Source: Candidatus Gastranaerophilales bacterium (lineage in GTDB: Bacteria > Cyanobacteriota > Vampirovibrionia > Gastranaerophilales > Gastranaerophilaceae). Taken from it: a stretch of DNA of 64,000 nucleotides. This document shows, piece after piece, positions 1 through 8,090 of the stretch. Within the stretch, counting starts at the first letter, position 1. The number at the start of each line of letters is the position of its first letter. The stretch lies in the NCBI GenBank assembly GCA_905234865.1, contig CAJOJE010000006.1:1-64000 (forward strand), written 5' to 3'. A program made the position numbers and the translations under genes. The notes below the pieces were generated by a model. The model worked only from the letters and a program-made list of their open reading frames with translations. It searched no databases and was not told where the DNA came from.

Positions 1-1
1 A

Positions 2-154
2 GTGATATACAGCCAAGAACAAGAAATTGATAAAATCCCTGCGGAATTAAAAGAACAATTTTATCCGCAAAACATAGATTCAACTGCTCCAATGGCAAAC
101 AGGGATTACCATACGGTTTACTATGGTGAAATAGTGCAGGCTTATATATTATAA
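2..154 (+). CDS. C-terminal end of an unidentified protein (5' truncated by the window edge)
   Basis: An open frame enters from the window edge and ends at TAA 152-154, giving the last 50 residues of a protein. The visible part is acidic in its first half and aromatic-rich near the end (for example NRDYHTVYYGE, finishing VQAYIL). I do not recognise the family. A strong rho-independent terminator follows about 90 bases downstream, which fits a real gene end. The reading frame is uninterrupted, but with so little sequence the call rests mainly on the open frame and the terminator. Confidence 0.5.
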   Translation: MIYSQEQEIDKIPAELKEQFYPQNIDSTAPMANRDYHTVYYGEIVQAYIL

Positions 155-239
155 ATAATTATCAGAGAGTTTGCATTATTATGACGGACAACAAATCTTG
201 TGTCTATTAGACGAAAGATAACATTATTCAATATATAAC

Positions 240-280
240 AAAAGCCGAAAGTTTAATTAAAAGCTTTCGGCTTTTATTTT
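240..280 (+). terminator. Rho-independent terminator of the upstream partial gene
   Basis: A perfect 12-bp stem, AAAAGCCGAAAG at 240-251 and CTTTCGGCTTTT at 264-275, is followed by a T-rich run. It separates the partial gene from the next gene at 323. Confidence 0.85.
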
Positions 281-322
281 TGTTATTATTATCTTGCAAT
301 TTATAATAAAGGTGGTTAGATT

Positions 323-739
323 ATGGATTTAATTGAACGTAATAAAGAATTGATGAAAAAATTTGAAACAATGATAAATAATGCTGATGAAAAATTAGCA
401 GAAGAATTGGTCGATAGTAATGCACCTTTTTACACTCCTGCAAGTCCTGAACCTTTATATGGCGGAAAAGGATATTTATCTGTTGTTCATTGGATGAGAA
501 AAGGTTTTTCTGATGTTCAATGGCATATAACGGATATTGTTGCCGATAATGATAAAGTTGCAGTTAAATGGAATTTATCAGGAACGCATGACGGCGAATT
601 TATGGGAATAAAACCAACAAATAAGAAAATATCTGTTTGTGTTATGAATTTTTATTATTTCAACGAAGAAGGCAAAGTTGCAAATGATATAGCAGCAGAA
701 GGGATGATAGGAATCTTGCGTGGAATCGGCGAAATATAA
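323..739 (+). CDS. SnoaL-like ester cyclase family protein (NTF2 fold)
   Basis: This 138-residue protein matches the SnoaL-like or ester cyclase group of NTF2-fold proteins. Visible family features are an N-terminal helix, a HWMRKGFSDVQWHITDIVAD segment, then VAVKWNLSGTHDGEFMGI leading into the long strand that closes the cone. Members are small pocket proteins, some cyclising polyketides and many of unknown substrate, so no specific reaction is claimed. The ATG follows an AAGGTGG ribosome-binding site 8-9 bases upstream. The gene stands alone between two terminators, so it is probably monocistronic. There is no signal peptide and it should be cytosolic. Confidence 0.8.
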   Translation: MDLIERNKELMKKFETMINNADEKLAEELVDSNAPFYTPASPEPLYGGKGYLSVVHWMRKGFSDVQWHITDIVADNDKVAVKWNLSGTHDGEFMGIKPTNKKISVCVMNFYYFNEEGKVANDIAAEGMIGILRGIGEI

Positions 740-753
740 AATATAAGAATACA

Positions 754-790
754 AAAGCCGAAAGGTTGAACTTAGCTCTCGGCTTTGTTT
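754..790 (+). terminator. Terminator of the SnoaL-like gene
   Basis: AAAGCCGAAAG at 754-764 pairs with CTCTCGGCTTT at 776-786 (one mismatch) and is followed by a T-rich tract. Its core resembles the terminator at 240. The remaining bases up to 930 hold no gene that I can support. Confidence 0.8.
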
Positions 791-932
791 GTTTAATCTC
801 TTTAATAATGATAATCCTTAATTCCTAAATACAACAATGTTAAAAGAATGCAAACTGCTTTTTGCTCATGCCAAGAAAACCCGGTAAAGAAAGGATATCA
901 GAAGTAAATAAAAATAAATTTAAATTGTTGTA

Positions 933-960
933 AACAAAAAGCCGAGTTATTATCCCGGCA
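933..960 (-). terminator. Terminator of the Na/Pi cotransporter operon
   Basis: Read on the minus strand, GCCGGG (959-954) pairs with CTCGGC (946-941) and is followed by TTTTTGTTT. It lies about 40 bases beyond the stop codon of the cotransporter gene. Confidence 0.7.
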
Positions 961-997
961 TAATCTTTGGAATTTAAGAATAAGAGTATATAGACAT

Positions 998-2770
998 TCA
1001 ATCTGTTAATTCTTTGTTTTTCTTTACTCTATATTTATATTTATAATCTCTATATTTCATATTAAATTCTAAATCCTCCTCTTTGTTTCTATGGCTATAT
1101 TGATGTTTATTAAATTTAATGTCATAGAGTTGAACTACGCTTATTGCGATATTGGATGAATGTGCCGCAATTCTTCTTAAATCATTCAGTAAATCTGAAA
1201 ATAGGAAGCTTGTTTCAGCTGAACATTTACCCTCTTTTAATCTTAATATGTGATTATTTTTTGCCCTGCGAACACCTTTTTTAATAACAGCTTCCAATGG
1301 TTCAACTTTTTTAGCTAATTTTAAATCATCATTAGCATAGGCATTAAATGATATTAAATATATTTCACAAACCGCATTAACAATTACTTTTAGTTCTTCA
1401 ACAGCATCATCGGAAAGTTTCTGATTAGAATTATTAAATTTTTCAGCTATTTTTAAAATATTTGTGGTGTGGTCTGCGATTCTTTCATAATCACTTATAA
1501 CAAGTAATAATTGTGATATTTTATTGTTGTTTTCTTCTGTCAGTTCCTTTCCTGATAATTTAAGCAAAAATGAATTAATTTTATATTCATAACTATCGAT
1601 TTGTGTTTCATTTTCATTTATTTCTTGAGCTATCCTTTCCCTGTATATTTTCAACATTTTAGTTGAATTAACCAAATTAAACTCTGCCATTTTTGCCATA
1701 TCTAATGTCTTTCTATATGCTTCAGATATTGCAAATGTCGGATTTAATAACAATCTTTCATCAAGAAGGACAACTTTATCATTTTCTGATTGATTTTCAG
1801 GAATGAATTTAATTGTCAAATTTTCAATGACTTTTGAAAAAGGTAATAAAATAAATGCGGCTGATATATTAAATATTGTATGAAAAATTGCTATTCCAAA
1901 AGGATTTATATTAGTATTCAAAATTTTTAAATGCAAAACCATTTGAATAAATAACAAAATAGGTATATATATGCAAACACCCATAATATTAAATATAATA
2001 TGAACCCCTGCAACTCTTTTAGCGTTTGTATTAACACCAATACTTGCTAAAATTGCCGAAATACAGGTTCCTATATTTTGACCTAAAATAATCGGTATTG
2101 CCGCAGCCCAAGTAATACTTCCGCTTAATGACAATGCTTGCAGAATACCTACTGAAGCCGATGAACTTTGAATTAACATTGTAATTACGATACCTGCTAT
2201 TAGTCCTAAAATTGGATTTGAAAAAGCTATCATTAAATTTTTAAATTCGGGAATATCTGCCAATGGTGACATAGATTCTGACATAAACACCATACCTGTC
2301 ATAAGAATAGCAAAACCAATTAAGACAGAACCTGCACTTTTTCTTCCGTTACTTTTAAATGCCATCATCATAATAACACCTATAAGTGCTAATACCGGAG
2401 AAAAGGTTTCAGGTTTTAATAATTTAAAAACCCACCCCGCACTTTCTTGAATTGCCGTTAAACTTAATATCCAAGCAGTTATTGTTGTTCCAACATTAGC
2501 ACCAATAATTACACTTACGGTTTGAGATAAATTCATAATTCCTGAATTTACAAGACCCACAAGCATAACCGTAACGGCTGATGATGATTGGATAATTGCC
2601 GTTATGAATGCACCCAAAGCAAAACTTTTAATTGGATTTGAGGTCATTTTTTTCAAAAGTTGCCCTAATTTACCGCCTGCTATTTTTTCTAATCCTGATG
2701 ACATTAAAGATATTCCATAAAGGAAAAATGCAAGTCCGCCGATTAATTTTAATATTGAATATATATCCAT
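998..2770 (-). CDS. Na+/phosphate cotransporter (NptA/PNaS family) with C-terminal PhoU-like domain
   Basis: This 590-residue inner-membrane protein belongs to the Na/Pi-cotransporter II family, which imports phosphate with sodium. The N-terminal ~320 residues carry the two inverted repeats typical of the family. Each has a QSSSA motif (QSSSAVTVMLVG in the first, QSSSASVGILQALS in the second) within hydrophobic segments. Residues after about 340 form a helical PhoU-like domain rich in charged heptads (LSDYERIADHTTNILKIAEK). The gene lies 15 bases downstream of the small membrane-protein gene at 2786 and probably shares its promoter. A two-component system lies about 2 kb away. A CTAACA repeat lies upstream of the operon, suggesting phosphate-responsive expression; that part is inference. 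Confidence 0.93.
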   Translation of the reverse strand: MDIYSILKLIGGLAFFLYGISLMSSGLEKIAGGKLGQLLKKMTSNPIKSFALGAFITAIIQSSSAVTVMLVGLVNSGIMNLSQTVSVIIGANVGTTITAWILSLTAIQESAGWVFKLLKPETFSPVLALIGVIMMMAFKSNGRKSAGSVLIGFAILMTGMVFMSESMSPLADIPEFKNLMIAFSNPILGLIAGIVITMLIQSSSASVGILQALSLSGSITWAAAIPIILGQNIGTCISAILASIGVNTNAKRVAGVHIIFNIMGVCIYIPILLFIQMVLHLKILNTNINPFGIAIFHTIFNISAAFILLPFSKVIENLTIKFIPENQSENDKVVLLDERLLLNPTFAISEAYRKTLDMAKMAEFNLVNSTKMLKIYRERIAQEINENETQIDSYEYKINSFLLKLSGKELTEENNNKISQLLLVISDYERIADHTTNILKIAEKFNNSNQKLSDDAVEELKVIVNAVCEIYLISFNAYANDDLKLAKKVEPLEAVIKKGVRRAKNNHILRLKEGKCSAETSFLFSDLLNDLRRIAAHSSNIAISVVQLYDIKFNKHQYSHRNKEEDLEFNMKYRDYKYKYRVKKNKELTD

Positions 2771-2785
2771 AAACTTTTTTGTTCC

Positions 2786-3430
2786 TTACTCTGCATTTCC
2801 TGCTCTATATCCGCAATAACCAAATGCCAAAGGAAGTGCTTTATCTATATGTAAAGTCTGAATTATTGGAAATTTTCCCAATGCTAAAGCTCCAACAGCA
2901 TCGTCAGCACTTGTAATAAAATCTTTTGGTCCTAATTTTCTATCAGGATATTTATCGTGCGGATCAAATATTTTATTTACGGATTTAATTGCAGCAAACA
3001 TTCCAATTGCAATTCCTCCTGCAGCGGCAAGGATTTTACCGGGAGCGCAATCTAATCTTTTTTGTTTTTCACAGAGTTTCAACATTCCGGCTACACTTAT
3101 TGCCGGTAAAACTGCGTTCAAAAGCCGGAATACGCCTTCTTTAAATTTATTTTTTTTGACTTCATTATTTTCTTTATACATTCCGCCAAGCATACCGCCT
3201 GTAATTGATGAAGTTGATAAAACAAGAATATCTTTTAATTTGTAATCAAGTTTAAGCGGATTTTTTGTTTTTTGATTTTTCATCATTATTGCTAACGGTA
3301 AGATTGTCCCTACTGTTGCTCCGATTAGTGCTTTTGCTTTTGTGTTGCTTTTTTTTGAATTTGGCTGTTCATATTTCTTTTGAAATTGTTGAAAATTATT
3401 AAATGCAGGGCTGTATGTAGTATTTATCAT
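2786..3430 (-). CDS. Hypothetical membrane protein, first gene of the Na/Pi transporter operon
   Basis: This 214-residue protein has no function that I recognise. The N-terminus is polar and lysine/asparagine-rich (about residues 1-32). It is followed by roughly four short Gly/Ala-rich hydrophobic segments (around 33-50, 68-86, 103-118 and 132-150) and a soluble-looking tail ending GYCGYRAGNAE. Similar small multi-helix proteins with polar N-termini are common in gut Vampirovibrionia, but I cannot name a family. The ATG at 3430 follows an AAAGGAACC-type ribosome-binding region. It is followed 15 bases later by the Na/Pi cotransporter, so the two probably form an operon; a role in phosphate uptake is only suggested by position. 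Confidence 0.75.
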   Translation of the reverse strand: MINTTYSPAFNNFQQFQKKYEQPNSKKSNTKAKALIGATVGTILPLAIMMKNQKTKNPLKLDYKLKDILVLSTSSITGGMLGGMYKENNEVKKNKFKEGVFRLLNAVLPAISVAGMLKLCEKQKRLDCAPGKILAAAGGIAIGMFAAIKSVNKIFDPHDKYPDRKLGPKDFITSADDAVGALALGKFPIIQTLHIDKALPLAFGYCGYRAGNAE

Positions 3431-3490
3431 TTTTCTTTATCCATTTCCAAAGGTTCCTTTCTTTATAATCAAACCCAAAGTCTAATCTAC

Positions 3491-3528
3491 ATTATAAGAA
3501 TACATAAAGATTGTTAGTATTTTGTTAG
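3491..3528 (-). promoter_or_regulatory. Candidate Pho-type operator and promoter of the Na/Pi operon
   Basis: On the minus strand, CTAACA occurs at 3528-3523 and again at 3517-3512, an exact 11-bp period (6 bp plus 5). A TATAAT hexamer lies 15 bases downstream at 3496-3491. The arrangement matches the 11-bp direct repeats bound by PhoB/PhoP-type regulators; the assignment is inferred. Confidence 0.45.
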
Positions 3529-3548
3529 CCTAAATATTAAATTATACT

Positions 3549-3601
3549 CATACTTGTATTTTTATTATCGATAAAATCAGGTTGATAAAAATACAAGTAT
3601 G
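3549..3601. repeat. 17-bp perfect inverted repeat between divergent transcription units
   Basis: CATACTTGTATTTTTAT at 3549-3565 is the exact reverse complement of 3585-3601, with a 19-base spacer. It sits between the two divergently oriented CTAACA repeats. Because no T-run follows on either side in the usual place, a symmetric operator or bidirectional terminator is equally possible. Confidence 0.7.
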
Positions 3602-3611
3602 CTATTTTTGC

Positions 3612-3655
3612 CTAACATAAAACTAACAATTAAATTTTAGAATTTTTATTATAAT
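3612..3655 (+). promoter_or_regulatory. Candidate Pho-type operator and promoter of the lpxA locus
   Basis: CTAACA occurs at 3612-3617 and 3623-3628, again exactly 11 bp apart and in the orientation of the downstream gene. A TATAAT hexamer lies at 3650-3655, 20 bases before the lpxA ATG. Confidence 0.45.
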
Positions 3656-3674
3656 GAATTGGAATGGATGAAAA

Positions 3675-4456
3675 ATGATAGATAAAACAGCCAAAATACA
3701 CAAAAGTGCAAAAATTGCCAAAATGTTTCAATAGGCCCATACGTAATTATAGGCGAAGATGTAGAGATTGATGAAGGAACTGAAATTATTGCAAATTGTT
3801 ATATAGAACATACAAAAATCGGTAAAAATTGTACCATTTCACCTTTTTCTACAATAGGTACCGCTCCGCAAGATTTAAGTTATAATGGTGAAAGAACAAA
3901 AGTTATAATTGGTAATAATACTATAATAAAAGAAAATGTAACTATTCATAGAGCCTCAAGCAGCGGTGATTTAACAACTCGCATAGGAAATAAATGTCTT
4001 TTAATGGTAGGAACACATGTTGCACATGATTGTGTTTTGGAAGATGAAGTTATAATGGCAAATTTAGCTACGATAGGCGGACATGTGCATGTCGGATTCG
4101 GAGCATTTTTGGGCGGCATGACTGTTTTTCATCAAAATATAAAAATAGGAGATATGGTAATAGTTAGCGGTTTTGCAGCTTCAAGGCAAGACCTTTTGCC
4201 TTATGTAAAATATGACGGCAGACTTGCGCATCCTGTCGGAATTAATATCGTCGCTCTTAAAAGACGGGGAATAGAACAAAGTATCAGAACAGACATAAAT
4301 TCAGCTTATAAATTACTTGTATCAAGAAAATATAATACAAGTCAAGCAATAGAAGAAATTAAATCCAATATTAAAATGAATAAATATATAGAAAAAATGA
4401 TAGATTTTATTAAGAATTCAAAAAGAGGAGTCTGTTTAAGAACAGATAGAATTTAA
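3675..4456 (+). pseudogene. lpxA: UDP-N-acetylglucosamine acyltransferase LpxA, frameshifted at codon 16
   Basis: LpxA transfers a hydroxyacyl chain to UDP-GlcNAc, the first step of lipid A synthesis. Starting at ATG 3675 the frame reads MIDKTAKIHKSAKIAK and then hits TAG at 3732. One added A in the A-run 3720-3723 restores an uninterrupted 260-residue LpxA, the usual length (E. coli 262). The restored protein has left-handed beta-helix hexapeptides, the active-site region GTHVAHDC, and the C-terminal GVNIVALKRRG signature. The intact downstream frame begins at ATG 4004 and would encode only the last 150 residues. This may be a true pseudogene, a homopolymer sequencing error, or a gene rescued by slippage. 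It is not in the usual lpx cluster here and may be a second copy. Confidence 0.85.
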
Positions 4457-4490
4457 ACTCCTAATTACATTTTTATCTGCTGATGATAAT

Positions 4491-5870
4491 TTACATAATT
4501 ATTTTAAAACTTGTATATCGATTAACTTCACTTTTGACCTCAATTTTCCAATTATGAAGTTCAACAATATGTTTAACTATTGCAAGCCCCAAGCCCGTAC
4601 CGCCGTTTTGACGACTTCTTGTTTTATCAACTCTGTAAAATCTTTCAAAAATTCGTGGTAAGTGTTCTTCAGAAATTCCGATTCCATAGTCTTTAACTTC
4701 TAAAATAATATTTTTATCTTGAATTAAATTAACTTCAATGTTATTACACCCTGAATACCTTATTGCATTACTTAAAAGATTAGAAATTGCCGTTATGACA
4801 AGATTTTCAATTCCTAAAATTTCAATAGTATCATTTGAATTAAATTTAATATCATAACCGACTGCAACATTATTTATGGCTTCTTGAACAGCATTATTCA
4901 GATTAAAGACTTTAAAATTCTTATGTTCATTAGTTTTTTCAAGGTCAATTTCGGATAATGCCAGCATATCACCAACTAAATTATTTATTGTTGCAGTCTG
5001 AGTTTTAATTATATTAAAACATTCTTTTTGTAAATCATTTGTTTCTGAATTTTCTTCAACGAGCTCAACCGCAGAATTTATTGCGGTAATCGGAGTTTTA
5101 ATTTCGTGGGTTATATTTGATACAAATTCACTTCTGTATTTTTCAAGTTGAGTTAATCTTTCAATTTGATTTTTAAGTTTATTTGTCATTCTTATAATCG
5201 CAAGCGATAATTCATTTAACAGATTGTTTTTAGGCTGCTCAATAACGGTATCAAACTCACCTCCTGCGATTTTTATTGCACTATCTTCTAAAGTATTAAA
5301 AGAATTTCTTATCGAATAAAAAATATGAATTAAAGCTAAAATTAAGCATAAAATTCCAAAAATAAATAAAATTATAATATTTTCTTGAGCTTTAATGATT
5401 GAGCTTATAACGAATTCTTGCGAAATTGAAACTTCAAGATAATATTTTTTATTGTTAATTGTAAGTCCGGTTATTTTTTCAAGATTTTTATCTTCAAAAG
5501 AATGTTTATATAAATCCCAAATATCAAATTTATTTTTACCTATTCTTATGTCATTTGCTTTAATACTTTTTTTGTTGCCCGAAGTTGAAACTACAAGGTT
5601 TTTATTTTTGTCAAATAACCTAAATGAAAATTCTTTATCATCTTTAAAAAGAAAAACATATTTTTTTAACTGTTCGATATCATTATTATTAATTAGTGTA
5701 GAAACGGCAAATTCTACCTGTTTTCTATATATTTCAAGTTCGTTTTTTTCTTCTTGAATATATGTATTATTGAATTGAACAATATTAAATATTGAAATAC
5801 CGACAAAAATTAAACCTGTAAAAAGTATTATTAAAACTCTATTAAGCCAAAATAAATCACGTTTTTTCAT
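4491..5870 (-). CDS. Sensor histidine kinase, PhoR/SphS-like
   Basis: This 459-residue membrane sensor kinase has an N-terminal membrane helix (about 10-32) and an extracytoplasmic domain to about 160. A second helix (about 163-187) is followed by a HAMP-like linker. The HisKA phosphoacceptor is FVSNITHEIKTP, and the HATPase domain has N-box NLLSNAIRYSG, G1 DYGIGISEEHLPRIFERFYR and G2 GGTGLGLAIVKH. The FYRVDKTRSRQNGGTGLGLA block is typical of PhoR-like kinases. The start codon abuts the stop codon of the response regulator gene with no spacer, so the pair is co-transcribed and translationally coupled. Proximity to a Na/Pi transporter and shared upstream repeats suggest phosphate sensing; the ligand cannot be read from the sequence. 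Confidence 0.92.
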   Translation of the reverse strand: MKKRDLFWLNRVLIILFTGLIFVGISIFNIVQFNNTYIQEEKNELEIYRKQVEFAVSTLINNNDIEQLKKYVFLFKDDKEFSFRLFDKNKNLVVSTSGNKKSIKANDIRIGKNKFDIWDLYKHSFEDKNLEKITGLTINNKKYYLEVSISQEFVISSIIKAQENIIILFIFGILCLILALIHIFYSIRNSFNTLEDSAIKIAGGEFDTVIEQPKNNLLNELSLAIIRMTNKLKNQIERLTQLEKYRSEFVSNITHEIKTPITAINSAVELVEENSETNDLQKECFNIIKTQTATINNLVGDMLALSEIDLEKTNEHKNFKVFNLNNAVQEAINNVAVGYDIKFNSNDTIEILGIENLVITAISNLLSNAIRYSGCNNIEVNLIQDKNIILEVKDYGIGISEEHLPRIFERFYRVDKTRSRQNGGTGLGLAIVKHIVELHNWKIEVKSEVNRYTSFKIIM

Positions 5871-6557
5871 TTAATTCAGCTCCTTGAGCTTATAGCCGAC
5901 ACCTCTTATTGTTTCAATATTTGAACCAATACTGCCTAATTTTCTTCTTAAATTCAATATTTGAACGTCCATTGCCCTCTCCGACACATTAAACCCGTCA
6001 TCGCCACGCAAATAAGATAATAGTTGTGAACGTGAAAATACTACACCAACATTAGCAACCAATATTTTTAAAATTCTATATTCAAATCGGGTTAGTTCAA
6101 GTTCTTCTTCGTTAATAGTTACAACTTTTTTAATGTCGTCAATTTTAATATTTTGATAAACATGTGTTGAAAAATTGATATTACTTAAATGAGCTTTAAC
6201 TCTTGCCAAAAGAATTTTATTGCTGAATGGTTTTGAAATGTAATCAACAGCACCTGATTCAAAGCCTTCTAAAATATCTTCTTCCATTTTTTTTGCAGTC
6301 AACATAATAACCTGAATACTTTTTAAATATTCATCTTCCTTAATTTGTTTGCATAAACTAAATCCGTCAATAGAAGGTAACATTACATCAAGTAAAATCA
6401 AATCCGGTTTATCAGATTTAATTAATTCTAATGCTTCAACTCCGTCAAGAGATTTTTTAATATTATAAAATCCGTCAGATATTAAAACAAGCTCAATTAG
6501 CCGATTTATCTGCGGTTCATCTTCGACTATTAGAATTTTTGCACTTTTTATACTCAT
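5871..6557 (-). CDS. OmpR/PhoB-family response regulator
   Basis: This 228-residue regulator pairs with the kinase that follows immediately. The receiver domain (about 5-120) shows the acidic pocket VEDEPQ, the phosphoacceptor in LILLDVMLPSIDGF and the conserved lysine in YISKPFSNK. The C-terminal winged helix (about 135-227) ends with RRKLGSIGSNIETIRGVGYKL. This is the OmpR/PhoB type, which binds tandem direct repeats at 11-bp spacing. Its own promoter region has such a repeat (6581-6597) with TATAAT at 6570-6565. That places transcription initiation only a few bases before the ATG at 6557, so the message may be leaderless; no Shine-Dalgarno is visible. Confidence 0.92.
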   Translation of the reverse strand: MSIKSAKILIVEDEPQINRLIELVLISDGFYNIKKSLDGVEALELIKSDKPDLILLDVMLPSIDGFSLCKQIKEDEYLKSIQVIMLTAKKMEEDILEGFESGAVDYISKPFSNKILLARVKAHLSNINFSTHVYQNIKIDDIKKVVTINEEELELTRFEYRILKILVANVGVVFSRSQLLSYLRGDDGFNVSERAMDVQILNLRRKLGSIGSNIETIRGVGYKLKELN

Positions 6558-6564
6558 TAAAGTA

Positions 6565-6603
6565 ATTATACTAAAAAATATTTTAGTTTTTTGTTAGTTT
6601 TAG
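6565..6603 (-). promoter_or_regulatory. Candidate autoregulatory Pho-type operator and promoter of the two-component operon
   Basis: On the minus strand CTAACA (6597-6592) is followed 11 bp later by the variant CTAAAA (6586-6581), with a further CTAAAA directly upstream (6603-6598). TATAAT lies at 6570-6565. Orientation and spacing match the other two sites at 3512-3528 and 3612-3628. Confidence 0.45.
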
Positions 6604-6709
6604 ATAATTTTTCATAATACCCAAAAAACATAACCGTAAATTCTTTGCTATCATTTTCAAACCAGCCTTTAAGCTTTTTTAATCCGTACTTTTTACCGAT
6701 TTCAATCAT
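6566..6709 (-). CDS. Possible 47-residue basic protein
   Basis: A short frame starts at ATG 6709 with a good AAAGGAG ribosome-binding site 7-8 bases upstream and ends at 6566. The product is lysine-rich (IGKKYGLKKLKGWFEND near the start, KTNKKLKYFLV at the end) with aromatic residues but no recognised domain. Its 3' third overlaps the candidate promoter of the response-regulator operon, which argues for caution. The Shine-Dalgarno is the main support. Confidence 0.4.
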   Translation of the reverse strand: MIEIGKKYGLKKLKGWFENDSKEFTVMFFGYYEKLSKTNKKLKYFLV

Positions 6710-6834
6710 AATATGCTCCTTTCGGTCATTAACATTAATCGATTGCATTTAGGGAAATCTCAAGTATTTGTGTCTGAATGATAAGTAATTTTCAAATTGG
6801 TTTTTAATGCCGTTTTAATAGTGTTTTAATAAAT

Positions 6835-7197
6835 TCAATTTATAAAAGTGAATAAATCCGCATACAAACTTTTAAAATCCTTCCCCCTGCGCCAAAGTGT
6901 TCCGGCAATTTTATATTCCAAATTGTAAACATTTTTGTTATGAGTTAAATTTCTTGATAAATAGCAATAAATTGTTGTAAAATCTGCTTTATCCTTTGCG
7001 GTTAAAGGTTTATCGTTTTTGCTTTTTAGCAGATTTTTTGAGATAAAAACTTGCCCCTCGTAAAAATATAAATAAACTTCTTTATTGAAAAATCTTCTGT
7101 GTCTTGCATTTTGTGGATTGTTCAAATAATAATTATCCAAGAACTTTTTTTGCTTATCATAAATTAAGGTACGGAATATCGTATAAAATTTTTGCAC
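6835..7197 (-). CDS. Hypothetical protein of the decayed Mu-like element
   Basis: This 120-residue basic, aromatic-rich protein has no recognised domain. It probably starts at GTG 7197, preceded by GGAG 8 bases upstream. Its 5' end overlaps the MuB-like fragment by 41 bases in another frame, the tight packing usual in phage and transposon early operons. It has no membrane segment or signal peptide. By position it is likely an accessory gene of the Mu-type transposon. It could instead be a host gene captured at the deletion edge. Confidence 0.5.
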   Translation of the reverse strand: MQKFYTIFRTLIYDKQKKFLDNYYLNNPQNARHRRFFNKEVYLYFYEGQVFISKNLLKSKNDKPLTAKDKADFTTIYCYLSRNLTHNKNVYNLEYKIAGTLWRRGKDFKSLYADLFTFIN

Positions 7198-7615
7198 CTG
7201 CGGTTCTCCGATAGATAAAATATGCGAAACTTTTGTTGTTATAATTAATTCGCAAAAACACTTTATAATCGTATTTATTTATAAGTTTAACTATTTGCCG
7301 GAATTGATTATGACGTGTTGCAAGATATTCAAGTCCATTAGGTGTAATCGGGATTTCCGATAGCTCAGATATAATCTGCTTAATATCTTGTGAATCATAA
7401 CTTTTAAATTTATATGATTTATAAATCCTATCTTTCAGGTGAGGATACTTTGATAATTTTTTATCTATATTTGCCATACCGACAAGTACCACAGGACAAC
7501 CCGATCTATCGTGTAAATCCCTTAAAATCTCAATTACATTATTGTTTATTAAATAATCAACCTCATCAATGATTATGGTTTTTGACTGTTGCTTCAATTT
7601 ATTTAATTTCTTCAT
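7157..7615 (-). pseudogene. MuB-like AAA+ transposition ATPase, N-terminally truncated
   Basis: The frame encodes the C-terminal half of an AAA+ ATPase of the MuB/TniB/ExeA type, which delivers target DNA to the transposase. It begins just before Walker B (KTIIIDEVDYLIN). It then shows the sensor-1-like VVLVGMAN and a lid region ending FRQIVKLINKYDYK. Walker A and the N-terminal helix-turn-helix are absent: about 152 residues remain, against roughly 250-310 for the family. The frame overlaps the end of the MuA-like fragment by 17 bases. The chimeric junction implies an internal deletion that removed the transposase catalytic domain and the MuB N-terminus. ATG 7615 is the likeliest start if it is translated at all. 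Confidence 0.65.
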
Positions 7616-8009
7616 CTTCAAGTCTTTGTCTTAGGATTATTCGGGGTGTCGGCACTCTGCCGAACAAAAACATCCGGTGAATGTTTTTGTGAGAGGTAAA
7701 ACGTCCGACCGACACCTTACGGGCTTGCTCGCTATTGCTCGACATCGCCCTACCGAAAATCCGCTCTTGTATTTCAGGTTCTAATGATGAATATAATATT
7801 TCATAAGAAGTTTCGCCGTTAACTTTGACTTCTCTTGCAATATATTTACCCTTTTGAATAGCAATCCTTATTGAACGGGTACTTTTAAGTCCCTTTATTT
7901 CTGCTATTCGTTTGATAGGGACGAACGAGTTAAGAGTGGTGCTTGCACCGACTCTTTCAACGAGTGAGGAGCCGGAAGCTTTGCTTATATCAATATATGT
8001 TTCATTCAT
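7599..8009 (-). pseudogene. MuA-type transposase, N-terminal DNA-binding fragment only
   Basis: About 136 residues remain. Residues roughly 30-95 look like the N-terminal winged-helix domain of Mu-type transposases: SFVPIKRIAEIKGLKSTRS, then a basic stretch, then SYEILYSSLEPEIQERI. The catalytic DDE domain, normally about 400 residues, is missing. The last 40 residues (VSVGRFTSHKNIHRMFLFGR onward) do not look like transposase. They coincide with a GC-richer palindromic stretch at 7645-7716. The gene is followed out of frame by a MuB C-terminus, which marks a deletion junction. It cannot transpose on its own but could still bind transposon ends. Confidence 0.6.
7645..7716. repeat. Nested palindromic element inside the transposase remnant
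   Basis: GGTGTCGG at 7645-7652 is the reverse complement of 7709-7716. Inside it, ACAAAAACAT (7664-7673) is the exact complement of 7681-7690 around a 7-base loop. The nested symmetry looks like a small inserted palindromic repeat or a structured RNA. Its composition is more GC-rich than its flanks. Confidence 0.5.
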
Positions 8010-8090
8010 CGCACACACGGATTAACTCGTTTTAAATCACATTGGAACACCATTTCCGAGTATTATGTTGTTTTGTGTTTTTAAATTTAT

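Noticed and set aside
875-940. Possible 21-codon frame starting MPRKPGKERISE
   Set aside because: Too short and without ribosome-binding site; it may be a relic but cannot be supported.
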